Assembly (NCBI GenBank): GCA_945859605.1
Contig: OX243820.1
Span: 31,127,316 to 31,191,315, forward strand
DNA: 64,000 nucleotides
Reading direction: 5' to 3'
Source of the DNA: Lumbricus rubellus
Taxonomy: Eukaryota > Annelida > Clitellata > Crassiclitellata > Lumbricidae
Positions within the stretch are counted from its first letter, which is position 1; every line of letters begins with the position of its first letter. Positions 38,355 to 49,832 of the stretch are shown piece by piece. The notes beneath the pieces are model-generated. The model did no database searches. It was not told the DNA's origin and saw nothing but the letters and a program-made list of their open reading frames with translations. A program made the position numbers and the translations under genes.

Positions 38355-38590
38355 AAATACAGATATACAGACAGACAGACATACAAACAGACAGACAGAG
38401 GGACAAAGAGATACAGAGAGACAGAGACACAGCGAGAGAGACAGCGAGAGAGACAGCGAGAGAGACAGCGAGAGACAGCGAGAGACAGACAGACGAACAG
38501 ACAGTCAGAGATAGAGATAGAAAGATAGAGGGATATAGAGAGAAAGATAGCGAAAGACAAAGATAGAGAGACAAACAGACAGACAAACAG
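38355..38590. repeat. (GACA)n/(GAGA)n tract
   Basis: Imperfect ACAGACAG and GAGAGACAGC repeats; open frames on both strands are artefacts. Confidence 0.9.
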
Positions 38591-38639
38591 TGAGAAAGAG
38601 ATTATATACAATGTTGATGATCGTTTTTAAAAGTTGTTT

Positions 38640-38960
38640 TCTGCGTGTGACCAAAGGCATCATCGGCCCGGTGTCCAAACTGCAGCCCGCATGGTACTCA
38701 AAAAACAACCGGAATTTTTAAAACTAATTATAATTTCTTGTTTATCAAGAGGATCTTTTTAATCTCTGAAGACATTTTTAACGTCACAAACTTTAATAGC
38801 CTCTAAGCCTTATTGACACAACAACATTTCGTATATGAAACATCACCTCTTTATCTAGCGCATTTTGCATCCACCTCGCTTTAACTTACGCGTTTCCGGC
38901 GCCCAGCCCATGGTGTCCACACCAAAACCAAAACTAGAAAGCCAACGAGTAATTCACAAT
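38640..38960. other. Non-coding stretch with a possible hAT end
   Basis: CCCGGTGTCCAAACTGCAGCCCGCATGG near 38668-38694 resembles the terminus of some hAT elements, but no partner end was found. Otherwise nothing. Confidence 0.3.
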
Positions 38961-38969
38961 CAACCGATT

Positions 38970-39172
38970 CCCGTATAAGCAAGAAACGTCCATATATAAA
39001 AAGTCCATTTATATAGCGCCTGCATCTTCCTTCACACCGTATAAGCATGAAACGTCCATATATAAAAAAAAGTCCATTTATATAGCGCCCGATCTTTCCC
39101 TTCACACCGTTTAAGCATGAAGCGTCCATATATAAAAAGTCCATTTATATAGCGCCCGATCTTTCCCTTCAC
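38970..39172. repeat. ~70-bp tandem repeat, about three copies, ending at the LRR gene stop
   Basis: Unit: GCATGAAACGTCCATATATAAAA, then AGTCCATTTATATAGCGCC, then ATCTTTCCCTTCACACCG. Three copies of the TTTATATAGCGCC core lie near 39006, 39078 and 39142. The last copy ends in CCCTTCACACAG, whose TCA is the minus-strand TGA stop of the LRR gene. The repeat therefore forms the start of that gene's 3' UTR. Confidence 0.85.
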
Positions 39173-39487
39173 ACAGCCACCGGTTCGTCTGCGCTGCTTT
39201 CGCCCGTCTTCTTCTTGATCGTGACCGGGAGGCTGAGGTCATCATCGGCCGCTGCCTCTGCCGAGCTGTACAGCGTCTCGTACTTGCCCTCGGGGTACAT
39301 CGTCGGACAGATCCTGTGCCTGTACCTGCGAAGGACGATGGTCAACGATGTGAAGACGACTGCGGTGAACACGATGGCCAGCACAACTGCTGCTTGACGA
39401 CGGTATCTCGACGCGACGCTGCATGAGAACTCAGAGGCGTCCAGACTCGATGGTTTCAGGCCTCTCAGGTGCAGTGGGCTGTAGCAT
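39169..39487 (-). CDS. LRR transmembrane protein, exon 2 (LRRCT end, TM, tail)
   Basis: Last exon of the gene whose first coding exon is 41551-42809. The acceptor is GTATCGTTTACAG before the first base. One base joins the GT left by exon 1 to give a valine codon, so frame is kept. It supplies the last Cys residues of the LRR C-terminal cap (C421 and C442 of the joined protein), one transmembrane helix at about residues 451-472 (AAVVLAIVFTAVVFTSLTIV), a basic stop-transfer run RRYRHR, and a 50-residue cytoplasmic tail with possible Tyr signals (TMYPEGKYETLY). There is no TIR or kinase domain. The stop lies at the edge of a tandem repeat. Joined length is 525 residues. Confidence 0.9.
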
Positions 39488-39897
39488 CTGTAAACGATAC
39501 ACAATTTTAAAATGCATTGCATGAGAAACCCACATTAAGAACTAACTGTGACGTGCGACAAAATTTCATTTATTACGAAATTTCGAAAAAACACGACAAG
39601 TTAAATAATATGATATAAAATATTAATTAGAAATTAATAGTTTTAAGTAAAACTGTAAAATAACACTTAAAATGAAATTAAAAGTTAAATGGCATTTTGT
39701 GTGAACAACGTTTCACTCAATATCCGGTTATGACAGAAGTAGCCTAAGATGTTAAAAAATCATGAGAAGAGATTAAATGTGACGTGTGTTGACGAGAGGT
39801 CTCATTAAATAAAAACTCCTTAACAAAGGTTGAGCCATTTAAACCTCATTACCTGCAGAACTAATTTTAGACCATATCTCTGAGTAACCACTTAGTC

Positions 39898-40090
39898 CAG
39901 GGCTGTTTTAAAGACATTTTTAGAACTGCACAACCCCTTCTTTTTCCCCATCCTCCATGGTAAATTACTTCCAATCGGAGGACAATGACCTTTTTTAACT
40001 AGTTTTAACTGCACAGAAGTGCTTCTACAACTGCACAAATCCATTTAGAACTGCACATTTTGTGTACAACTGCACGTTAAAAAAGCCCTG
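39898..40090. mobile_element. hAT-like MITE, CAGGGCTGTTTT family, copy 2
   Basis: 193 bp from CAGGGCTGTTTTAAAG to AAAAAAGCCCTG, with flanking 8-mers ACTTAGTC and ACTTAGTT (7 of 8). It is in the LRR gene intron. Text such as CTCCATGGTAAATTACTTCC and CTTCTACAACTGCAC is shared with the copies at 1068 and 56827. Confidence 0.9.
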
Positions 40091-40535
40091 ACTTAGTTAC
40101 ACTACTATATATTTGGGTGAATGAAAAGGTCCCAAGATCCATTTAAATCCGAATCTATTGAGCATATGAGCTTCCAGTTTGTTCTTTAACATTTTGAACG
40201 GTCAAGCTTATCTTGCAACAGAACGATCTTATTACAAAAGAATACTTGTGCCTTTCTACTGTACCAGGTCAGACAACCTGCATATGAATCAAATGGTCCA
40301 ACACCTAAATTTAAAAACAGGAAATGGAAAATGGATTGATTCCTTAGCTCCCTGTTTAAAAACTTGCTGCCCAGGACAAAAGTCATAGAGTTGATTATTG
40401 TACAAAAAATTCAGAAATAATAATATGTTGAAGATTTACATAATTGGTAATGAAATAAACTATAGGCCTAACGCAATCTCATTGTGAATTGGTGATGAAA
40501 TCAATTACAAAGCAGTCTTGTTGTATTAACTTTAA

Positions 40536-41517
40536 CCCTCAGGCTACCACGCTATTTTTGTAACACTGACTACCAAGGGGGGGGGGGGTGGTTACCACCC
40601 CCCTTTGGATTTTGGGTTTGGTTTGAGATATCATAACTTGTAATACACCTATGGATTCAGCATTCATTTCTGCACAAAATGGTATAGGCCTATTTAGGTT
40701 TAAAATATATGAAAGCACCCCGAAGTTATGAATTTTTTACCGTAGGCACCCGTCGATTCCACAAAATGTATACTTTCGCATAAGCAAAATATTAGATTCT
40801 GTGTGTTTTAACATAATTTTTTTAATTAAAAATAGTTTACATATAATAAAGTCCAATATTCAACTATAAAAACTAGTAATAAGTTAGTTTTAGTTACAAT
40901 AAAAAGAGAAAAAACATGTAAAACATGCTGAAAAACGTTTACGCAGACTTATCGGTTTGCGTTGTAAAAAACCCCAACATTTTCACACATTTAAATTTAT
41001 TTTGAGCACTTCCGGTCATCAAATGTCAAATTAATTGGTATCAAAAATAGCCCTAAATGCACTCTATAGAATGACATAATTTATTTCTCTTAAAAAATAA
41101 ATTATGAATAATTTTTAATAGAAAAAACATGAAAATTTTATGAAAATAAAACACCTTTATTTATATTTTAATTTATTTTGAGCACTTCCGGTTGTCAAAA
41201 GACAACTCCGTGACCACCAAAATGTAGCCCCACATTCCCTCTACAGAATGGTGTAATTGGTGTCTCTTCATGTCAAAGGACGGATAAGATACAGCCGATA
41301 ATCTAAGAGGGTGGTATCCACCCCCCCTGGTGCCTCGGGTATATCGGGTATAACTTTTGAATGGTATGGTATATCATCACACATTTTAGCTCAGAATGTG
41401 TGCAAATGAATCCTCTACAGCTACCTAAAACGTCAAAATTTTATTCCTAACGAAAAAAAATTGATTTGGGAAAAACCTAGGGGGGGTGGATACCACCCCC
41501 CCCTGGTAGCCCGAGGG
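40536..41517. mobile_element. piggyBac-like MITE, copy 1
   Basis: 982 bp flanked by TTAA on both sides (40532-40535, 41518-41521). The ends are CCCTCAGGCTACCA and TGGTAGCCCGAGGG. Precise TTAA targets with CCC-initial ends suggest piggyBac-type mobilisation. Each end carries a G/C-tract hairpin (GGGGTGGTTACCACCCC and GGGTGGATACCACCC). Inside, TTTATTTTGAGCACTTCCGG occurs twice. There is no transposase. A second copy, inverted, is at 48846-49828. Confidence 0.9.
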
Positions 41518-41550
41518 TTAAAAGTTGTCATAATAAATGTCTATACTTAC

Positions 41551-42809
41551 ACGAGTGTCTGAAGAACTGGGCTTGAGGCAGGAAGACTTTGAACCCAGGC
41601 CATCTTGCAATCACAATCCCAGAAGTTTCCTCTCAGGTCAGCCGACGTCAGGTTGCTCCAGTTGACGAGGGACTCAGGAAGTGTCGTCAACGCATTGTTG
41701 CTGAGGTCCAGATTCTTAACTGGAGCGTCCGGACCTCCAAATGCGGACACATGGATCGTTTTTAGGATGAGGTTATTTCTGATCGTAACTGTTGTCAGTT
41801 GACTGGACTCTGTATGGAAGACGTCAGCGATCTCCTTAAGCGAGTCACATCTCCGGATACTGATTCCTTTGAGACTGGAAGGAAACGCCTTAGTTTCGAT
41901 GGTTTCCAGTGGATTTTCGTCGAGGTAGAGGAACTGGAGATGGGTAAGGTAGGACGACATCACGGCTGGGATGTTGCGCAGCTTGTTTCGCTGAAGGTGG
42001 AGGGTCTCAAGGGCATCCCCTTCGGCCAAACTCAGGTTGGAAAGCTCCACGATGAAGTTGTCGCTGAGGTCCAGCGTCTTGATGGCGTCCAGACCGTGGA
42101 AGAATCGATCCGGAAGCACTTCCAACCGGTTGGCCGACAGATTCAGATGGTGCAGATGAGCGAGTCCCATGAAGTCCTCTGCCTCGAGGTCCTTGAGGAG
42201 GTTGCGGCTGAGGTCGATGCTTTCGAGCAGACGAAGGTCCGTGATGGCGTTGTGGACCATCGCGACGATCTGATTGCCGCTCATGTCCAACCGCTTCAGC
42301 ATCGACATCTTGAACCAGAAGATGTTCGCGATCGTCAGGTTCTCAATCCGGTTGTTGGCCAGGTTCAGGTACTCCAGCTTGTTGATGTCGTCGAAGGCTT
42401 TGCCAGCAATCACCTCCATCGTGATGAGGTTGTTTGAGAGGTTCAGACTGACCAAGTTCTCCGGGAAAGCTCTGTCCACTATGGCACTGATTGCGTTGCT
42501 CGACAGATCAAGGCTTTTGAGGTCCTTGTGGTATTGAAGCGTGTCATTAACGGACTTGATGTGGTTGCCCCGGAGGTTCGTGAAGACGACTTCCACTGGG
42601 ATGTCGGTCGGGATAACTGCGCATCCGGCGTTGGGACAACTGTAGGTGGAGTTTGACAGTTGATACGTGTACTCGCACGTCATCAGCGAGCAGGTTACGT
42701 TCGATGCCCCATCTTGAGCGTTGGTGGTGGAGGTTAATGCCAGAAATACGCACAGAAACCAGGCAGAAAAAGCACGCCTTACTAACGACACCATCGTTGC
42801 CGACATCAT
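41551..42809 (-). CDS. LRR transmembrane protein, exon 1 (signal peptide, LRRs)
   Basis: Predicted cell-surface leucine-rich-repeat protein; ligand and pathway unknown. The start is the ATG of MMSATMVSLVRRAF. An upstream in-frame extension has no ATG, and the sequence before it (TTTATTTTTGTTTGTCAG at 42838-42821) looks like a splice acceptor, so a 5' UTR exon probably lies further upstream. Residues 1-31 are a signal peptide (FLCVFLALTSTTNAQ). A Cys-containing N-terminal cap follows (C at about 41-63), then about 13 leucine-rich repeats of LxxLxLxxNxI type (for example LKSLDLSSNAI, LESIDLSRNLL, LHHLNLSANRL). The exon ends in the C-terminal cap, WDCDCKMAWVQS. It has many N-glycosylation sequons. 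The architecture resembles short LRR adhesion receptors; without a TIR domain it is not a Toll receptor. Confidence 0.93.
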
Positions 42810-42865
42810 CCTGTTTTGCTCTGACAAACAAAAATAAACACAGCTGTGTTTAAATGACTGCAAGG

Positions 42866-43005
42866 TGGCCAACTGGTTTGAGTGATGTGCCTATAACGTG
42901 GAGAGTTACGGGTTCGATCCCCGTCCGAGGCGGTTACCGCGTAGGGACCTTGCAGCAGGTCTTTCACTCACAACAATTATTGCACTGTCATAATTATTAG
43001 TGCAG
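42866..43005 (+). mobile_element. tRNA-derived SINE, head and start of body
   Basis: A box TGGCCAACTGG and B box GGTTCGATCCC are in tRNA-like spacing. The CCGCGTAGGGACCTTGCAG junction and TCTTTCACTCACAA are shared with the SINE at 11015. The body is truncated near 43005. It lies opposite to and just upstream of the LRR coding exon, within its probable 5' UTR intron. Confidence 0.8.
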
Positions 43006-43036
43006 CTGCGCAGCCTTGACGTTGGCAATGCTGAGC

Positions 43037-43424
<388 letters not shown>

Positions 43425-44265
43425 CGTTTGTAGGATGGATCCTACAATTCGAGTTCAAAGAGGTAACTAACTGCTCCTGGACCACTTTACCACAGAAAAG
43501 CGCTTCAATGGCCGACTTTCTGTTCTGCAGCAAAGACTACGCCACGAATATTATTACTGCAGGCTTTATTAAATGCAAGGTTCAATTATTAAGCAGCAGC
43601 AATATAATTCTGCCTTTCGTGATTAAGGCTGAGTTATAATTATTATTATGACCATGGAGCGGAGAAAAACAGACACCCAGATTTAGTTGGTGAATTAATT
43701 AGAATCGAAAAACAACCGGCAAGCAGTATATTTCTGCGAAAATAACGTTCATCTCACCTTTCTGATCGAACCAGTAATCTGTTAGAGACGTTTATTTGAC
43801 AAATGCTTCAGTCGAAGTGCGCAGTTATTGCTGGTACGAAACAAAGGACCCACAGTATATGCTACACAAAAGCTTCTTAGCCACACTGTACACGCTTATA
43901 AGATCGCTTTTGTGCAAAGTTCGAGTCGTTCGTATAGGCATGCAGGCCTGATATATTCAATCTTGGGCCCTTGAATTCGAACCCAATAGATATCTATTGG
44001 TTCGCTATCAAACTAGGCCTGGATCAACGAACTTAGACCCAATTAAAACACATGCATAGCATATATTGTTGCTGTTAACCTGCGTGTGACTAAAGCGGAC
44101 TCTAATGAGCAATGGCCAAGGACTTGTGCACCCTATCGAGTTGAGCTGTGTGCACAGCATTGCACGCATGTCGGTCTAGGCGTCCGAAACCTCAAATTCA
44201 TCTGCACTGTTCAAATCACGGTTCATCTAAATGTATAACGAATTCCTCGAACGGATTTTTAGCAT
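43425..44265. other. Non-coding stretch, no gene recognised
   Basis: The open frame leaving the (GAT)n array continues to 43639 (FVGWILQFEFKEVTNCSWTT...) but shows no known domain. The remainder has no features. Confidence 0.35.
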
Positions 44266-44273
44266 ACGTACAG

Positions 44274-44440
44274 CATGGGCGGAGTTTGGCTTCCGTTCTT
44301 GGGGGAGCTAACCTCGAATCTGGACCTTATTGGGAGGGCTAACCCAGAAAAATAATACCGTTTTCATGGTAAAAAAGATGAATTTGGGCCTTCTTGGAGG
44401 GGCTTAGCCCCCCCCTAGCCCCTGATAAACTCCGCCCATG
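44274..44440. mobile_element. hAT-like MITE with CATGGGCGGAGTTT ends
   Basis: 167 bp, beginning CATGGGCGGAGTTTGG and ending AAACTCCGCCCATG, with a perfect 8-bp duplication ACGTACAG (44266-44273, 44441-44448). Same family as 87-478: both have GCTTAGCCCCC and CCTTCTTGG/CCAAGAAGG internal text. Confidence 0.93.
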
Positions 44441-44448
44441 ACGTACAG

Positions 44449-45515
44449 TCCTTCAGTTTGAATAATCATGCAGATTTTTAATTAACAGGTAGCCTAATGA
44501 ACGCCTCTGTTTGTAGCCTATTTTGGCAGTGCCAGTCCCTAGGCTGGATAAAGGAGGAGGGCATCTCTATAGTAATCTTTGATATGACTGCAGTGTCGAT
44601 CATTAAATTGTCCCTATCGCTTGCACCCTTGTCTATAAAGTTGGGGTACCGGTACTTTACCCACACTTGTCCCGACTGTGTCCCACTAAAGATATAGCTT
44701 TCCCACATGCACAATTGTACATGTACTGTTTCCCTGTTCCGTAGTTCAGGACCATTCCTCCAACGTTTAGGACCATCGCCCATGGGCCATTGCAATGCAC
44801 TAATGGTCTAATGCGTTTCTCTTCTGGTTACATGCATTCCTCAAATTATTTTACTTTTATATGCGCATTCTATTTACGTACGCATGTGCATCCGTTGGCC
44901 TATGATTAGTTATGTGCATATGTGGGACTATGTACATGTATAATTGAGGTAGGCTATATAAGCAGTGCTAATAGGCCTACACTGACTTATTGTCCATGGG
45001 CGATAGTCTCGATTCTATAAGCTATAGATTTGCAAGTGCACTGGAACTCCTCGAATTTTTAAAGCCTAACCGAAAACTATGCCTACCATTATGATCACAA
45101 GTGTAGGCCATATTTTTCACTGTGGATTTACCCTGGTCCTTAAATTCCGACGCTCTTTGTCATGTCCAAAACAAAACATATTTAATGGTACTAAGCAGGA
45201 TGAGAATTGCAGGGTTTGAGGGGCTTTAATCCCCTAGTCTTTCTAATAATAGACCCCACATGTGACACATACAAATAAACATATAGGCCTAATTAAGTCT
45301 TCACTGCACACACGTGGTGGTCATTTCACAGGAGTTAGATCCCAGCAGTCAATGTAAATGCTTCCCCCGTTGCTACCTGCAGGAGTGCAGGTCAATTAAA
45401 CCTCTAAGAACTGACCATTCGCTGACCGACAGGCTACACCTATTGTCCTTGGAAAGAAATATTAAATTCCACACGACCTTCTAGTCTTTTCCCACACGTC
45501 CTGACCGATGCTAAC
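44449..45515. other. Non-coding stretch, no gene recognised
   Basis: Scattered TAGGCCTA motifs. A GAGAATTGCAGGGTTTGAGGGG word near 45200 recurs in variant form near 46010 and 47745, suggesting another low-copy short repeat. No coding signals. Confidence 0.4.
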
Positions 45516-45716
45516 CAGTGCTAAAAGTGTACAAAATATAAATGCCTGGACGCCCCTTACCTTTCCAAAAGAAGTACCAGTATGCCCCTTACATTTTCAG
45601 GTATGCTGGGCAAATACATGTAGGCCTACATGTAAGTGTCAGGACGGCATGCATAAAGATTTGAAAATAAGTGCCAGGACGCCGTCCATGACCGTCCTGT
45701 CGCACTTTAAGCCCTG
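45516..45716. mobile_element. hAT-like MITE, CAGTGCTTAAAGTG family, copy 2
   Basis: 201 bp from CAGTGCTAAAAGTG to CACTTTAAGCCCTG. The flanks ATGCTAAC and ATACTAAC match at 7 of 8. Internal CTTACCTTTCCAAAAGAAG and GACGCCGTCCATGACCGTCC match the copy at 1554. Confidence 0.87.
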
Positions 45717-47070
45717 ATACTAACTAACTATATTACGCCTGCAGATTCTGTGACTTCTTACGTGGCCATGAACCAATTTTTTTCAAGTCTCTTTTCTCAT
45801 TGGTGAATGAATCCATTGATGATAAAACACCCGTAATTATGTCTTAGTTGCAACATATCAGTCATGCATCGACAAGTCTTCTTATTGGTGAGGATCCTGC
45901 GTAGTCGAGTGGGTTGTAGCCCGCTCGCCGCGCCGGCGGCCCGGGTTCAATTCCCGGTCGGATCTTTACAGCGGGTGGCTCGGTCGCAATATAAACGTGG
46001 ACAGTATGAGAATTGTGGAAAAATAACTGGGGGGTTGGCCTATGATAAACTTGAAATTGGGGTATGAAAAACATACTTTAACATGGGGCTCTAAAAATGA
46101 CTGAGGGGTTGAACCCCCAACCCCCCCCGGCAATTCTCACTCTGAACGTGGAGTGTGAGGTTGTTCTCTGCCTCCGACACTAATCATCTTCGATATGAAA
46201 CAGTGTCGTTAAGCCCTGAACATTTCTTCTTATTGCGATTTCGTGGCCAGCATGGATTTTCAATCGAGAAGTCTGGGGTTCGAAACCCCGCCAGGGAAGA
46301 AATTTGTTTGTAGGCCTAGGATGTCAGCCTTTACTGACCGTACACAGTCGATGGGAAGACGAGACGGAGAGGGAGAGGACTAATCACACTCCCTGGTATG
46401 CCGAGGCTAAGAAAATGAAGTCGCTATAGCACTCGTGACAGTCTCTCAGACTAGATCAAGGAACGGTGGTTCTTCTTCTTTAAAGGGCCGTTGATTGATG
46501 ACCTGAGCATAATTATTATTATTATTGTGGTGCTATAAAAATCGCTGCGCTGTGTTTGATATTCGGTAGATGGCGCTACTCGTCTAGAATTCCAAAGAGA
46601 AGCGCTGTCCTGAAATTCCTGGCCAAACAAATTTGTTACGGAAGGAGGTTGAAGGAGCTTCTCTTTTATTCAACGCAAGACACAAAACGAGTAAGTAAGT
46701 AATTAAGCACCTGTGAAAAAGTCATTTTTCTCGTCAACAGAGAAGCAGCTTTGTTCTAGAAAGTGGAGGCACCAAAATGTTTCTTGTGCTTCGCAATAGT
46801 AATAGTAATAATAATAAAGATGATAACGACGACGACGACGACGACGATGATGATGATGATGATGATGGTGATGATGATGTTAAGATAATAATAATAGGCC
46901 TATGTCGAATGTTTGGAATCAGAAGTAAGCTATAGCCTAGTAAGTATCAATAAGAAGCATCAACAAGTAGGCCTATAGGTGGTGAATTTCAACTCTTCGT
47001 TTTCGGATGAACGCTCAAAACCAATTAAAAATGAAAGACCTGTCAGGATATTTCGAAACATTTTCGGTAT
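45717..47070. other. Stretch with two tRNA-like retroposon fragments
   Basis: 45887-45967 is a tRNA-like segment: GATCC/GGATC end pairing and a T arm CCGGGTTCAATTCCCGG, but its anticodon loop lacks T33, so it is a SINE head rather than a working tRNA. 46270-46296 has GGGGTTCGAAACCCC, another B-box relic. 46795-46875 is a GAC/GAT tract. No gene is supported. Confidence 0.45.
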
Positions 47071-47079
47071 GATTAGTGC

Positions 47080-47693
47080 GGTTCCACGACAACTGGTCTA
47101 CCGACAACTCGTCTAACGACAACTCGTCTCCGGACAATTGGTGTAACGACAACTGGTCTACTGACGAACAGTATTGATGAAATAGAAGCTGGATTTACGA
47201 AAATGTTTTTTTTGCTTAAATGGAAGCTGGATTGATGATTTTCGTTCATGTATTCCAACATGCACCCATTTCTGCTTCAAATCTAAAAATACGTTCATCC
47301 AGCTTCTATTTTTCGCCTGTTATTTTAGTCGATCCAGCTTTTATTTCATATATAAAAATACCCTCATCCAGCTTCCATTACTTAAGCGGTTTTCTTATCA
47401 ATCCAGCTTGCATTTCAGATCTAGATCAGCTTTTATTTATCATGCGTTATTTTCGTCAATCCAGCTTCTATTTCACCTGTAAGAGAACCATCATCCAGAT
47501 TTCATTTCTCTTGCGTTTTTTCATCAATCCAACCTCCATTTCACCTCTAAAATCTATCATCCAGCTTCCATTTCTGAAGCGCTGGATAAGTTGTCAGTAG
47601 ACCAGTTGTCGTTAGATGAATTGTCCGGAGACCACTTGTCGTTAGACGAGTTGTCGTTAGACGAGTTGTCGTTAGACAAGTTGTCGTGACACC
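47080..47693. mobile_element. Mutator-like MITE with repeated ACGACAACT ends
   Basis: 614 bp with a perfect 9-bp duplication GATTAGTGC (47071-47079, 47694-47702). Each end, about 95 bp long, is made of 15-16-bp tandem units around GTCTAACGACAACTC on the left and their complement GAGTTGTCGTTAGAC on the right. The middle is a second array around CATCCAGCTTCTATTTC. The 9-bp duplication and repeat-built TIRs fit Mutator-type elements. No transposase. Confidence 0.9.
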
Positions 47694-47702
47694 GATTAGT
47701 GC

Positions 47703-48590
47703 TTGTAGACCTATACGCCCTATAGCCTACGTGCATATGTAGAATTGCCGGGTTTGTCGGGGCAGGGGGGTTAAACCCCAGTCTTTCCTAGAGCTCGTAT
47801 AGTATAGCCAAATAATGCTTAGGCCTCGTACATACTTATATAGGCTATACTAGGCCTTTCTGTCTGTAATCATGCATTAACGTCTGTATGTATGGATGAA
47901 TGTATGTACATGTATGCATGTATGTTGAATACATGTAGGCTATGTGCACGTGTGTTTATGAGCATATGTGCATGTATATGCGAGGGTATGTAAGAATATA
48001 TGTATGACTATTGCACATGTATGTATGAATATAAACTATCATGTATAATATTGTATATAATAATATTATGTAGGCCTACATGTATGTGTATTGTATGTGC
48101 GTATTTCCATGTACGCTATGTATTTGTGCAAAATTTGCTGTAGCCTATAGGTAGCGACAGATTGAAGGGTTTTCAAAATGGCTATCTCTATTGTACGCGT
48201 GCGTCCCGACTCTTTTGTGCGCAGTCGCTAATACATTTTCTGTTGATGTATACGTCTCTTTTATGTTTTCACATAATATAAAGGACGAGGAGAAGCAGCT
48301 CGTCCAAGGCTGAGCATTTCAGCTGAGCATTTCACGCTTGACTGGCTTCGTATAAGGGCAGCTGTCCCCACGGTAAAAGGATGCATTATTACTGAACCAT
48401 TTGACAGAGTGGTTTGCTGATGGCAATGCACCTCAATCTCTCCCCTTCTCACCCCTCTACTGCATGGGAGACCTGTTTTCCTTCGAGGGGCAGATTTAAT
48501 TCCACTGACAACATAATTACTGCGAGATGGCATTAAGATCTTGCTTACTCTTTCTTTGTGCTTCTTGAATCTGGGTTGGACAGGACAGCG
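47703..48590. other. Non-coding stretch, no gene recognised
   Basis: 47860-48130 is enriched in ATGTATG/ACATGTA words without forming a regular array. Nothing else is seen. Confidence 0.35.
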
Positions 48591-48595
48591 AAGAT

Positions 48596-48715
48596 GGGCT
48601 GAGAATGGGGCGGTGGGGGGACTGAGAATGGGGCGGTGGGGGGGACTGAGAATGGGGTAGGTGGGGGCTGAGAATGGGGTGGGGAGCTGAGAATGGGGTG
48701 TGTGGGGCAGAGTTG
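48596..48715. repeat. ~28-bp G-rich minisatellite
   Basis: About five copies of CTGAGAATGGGGCGGTGGGGG with variants; G-quadruplex-prone. Confidence 0.88.
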
Positions 48716-48845
48716 ATTACCCGCCACCTGGATATATACATCAAAAGGTTTTTAAAAATTACTATGAGAAGAAAAATTGCCTCTGTTTGTTGGCCCACGG
48801 GCAGGGGAGAATAATTCGACGGCTTTATTATTATGCATTTGTTAA

Positions 48846-49828
48846 CCCTCGGGCTACCAGGGGGGGGTCGTATCCACCCCCCCCCCCTAGGTTTTTCCCA
48901 AATCAAACTTTTTTCGTTAGGAATAAAATTTTGACGTTTTAGGTGGCTGTAGAGGATTCATTTGCACACATTTTGAGCTAAAATGTGTGATGATATACCA
49001 TACCATTCAAAAGTTATACCCGATATACCCGAGGCACCAGGGGGGGGTGGATACCACCCCCTTAGAATATCGGCTGTATCTTATCCGTCCTTTGACATGA
49101 AGAGACACCAATTACACCATTCTGTAGAGGGAATGTGGGGCTACATTGTGGTGGTCACGGAGTTGTCTTTGGACAACTGGAAGTGCTCAAAATAAATTAA
49201 AATATATAAAAAGGTGTTTTATTTTCATAAAATTTTCATGTTTTTCCTATTAAAAATTATTCATAATTTATTTTTTAAGAAAATTAAATTATGCCATTCT
49301 ATAGAGGGCATTTAGGGCTATTTTTTGATACCAATTAATTTGACATTTGATGACCGGAAGTGCTCAAAATAAATTTAAATGTGTGAAAATGTTGGGTTTT
49401 TTTTACAACGCACACCGATAAGTCTGCGTAAACGTTTTTCAGCATGTTTTACATGTTTTTTCTCTTTTTATTGTAACTAAAACTAACTTATTACTAGTTT
49501 TTATAGTTGAATATTGGACTTTATTATATGTAAACTATTTTAATTAAATAAATTATGTTAAAAACACACAAAATCTAATATTTTGCTTATGCGAAAGTAT
49601 ACATTTTGTGGAATCGACGGGTGCCTACGGTAAAAAATTTATAACTTCGGGGTGCTTTCATATATTTTAAACCTAAATATACCATTTTGTGCAGAAATGA
49701 ATGCTGAATCCATAGGTGTATTACAAGTTATGATATCTCAAACCAAACCCAAAATCCAGGGGGGGGTGGTAACCACCCCCCCCCCCCTTGGTAGTCAGTG
49801 TTACAAAAAAAGCTTGGTAGCCTGAGGG
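48846..49828. mobile_element. piggyBac-like MITE, copy 2 (inverted)
   Basis: 983 bp flanked by TTAA (48842-48845, 49829-49832). The ends are CCCTCGGGCTACCA and TGGTAGCCTGAGGG. It is the reverse complement of the copy in the LRR intron, about 1% different in length. Shared words include CCGGAAGTGCTCAAAATAAA and CGGGGTGCTTTCATATATTT. Confidence 0.92.
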
Positions 49829-49832
49829 TTAA

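Larger units (their letters stand above)
39488..41550 (-). other. Intron of the LRR gene
   Basis: 2.06-kb phase-2 intron with a strong donor GT|GTAAGTATAG and a CAG acceptor. It contains a hAT MITE (39898-40090) and a piggyBac-like MITE (40536-41517). The remainder is AT-rich, without coding signs. Confidence 0.88.

Noticed and set aside
41605..42537. Plus-strand frames of up to 212 codons opposite the LRR exon
   Set aside because: Antisense shadows of the leucine-rich repeat coding sequence; they have no domain of their own.
45887..45967. tRNA gene
   Set aside because: The acceptor ends and T arm pair well, but the anticodon loop lacks T33 and its stem mispairs; better read as a SINE head.
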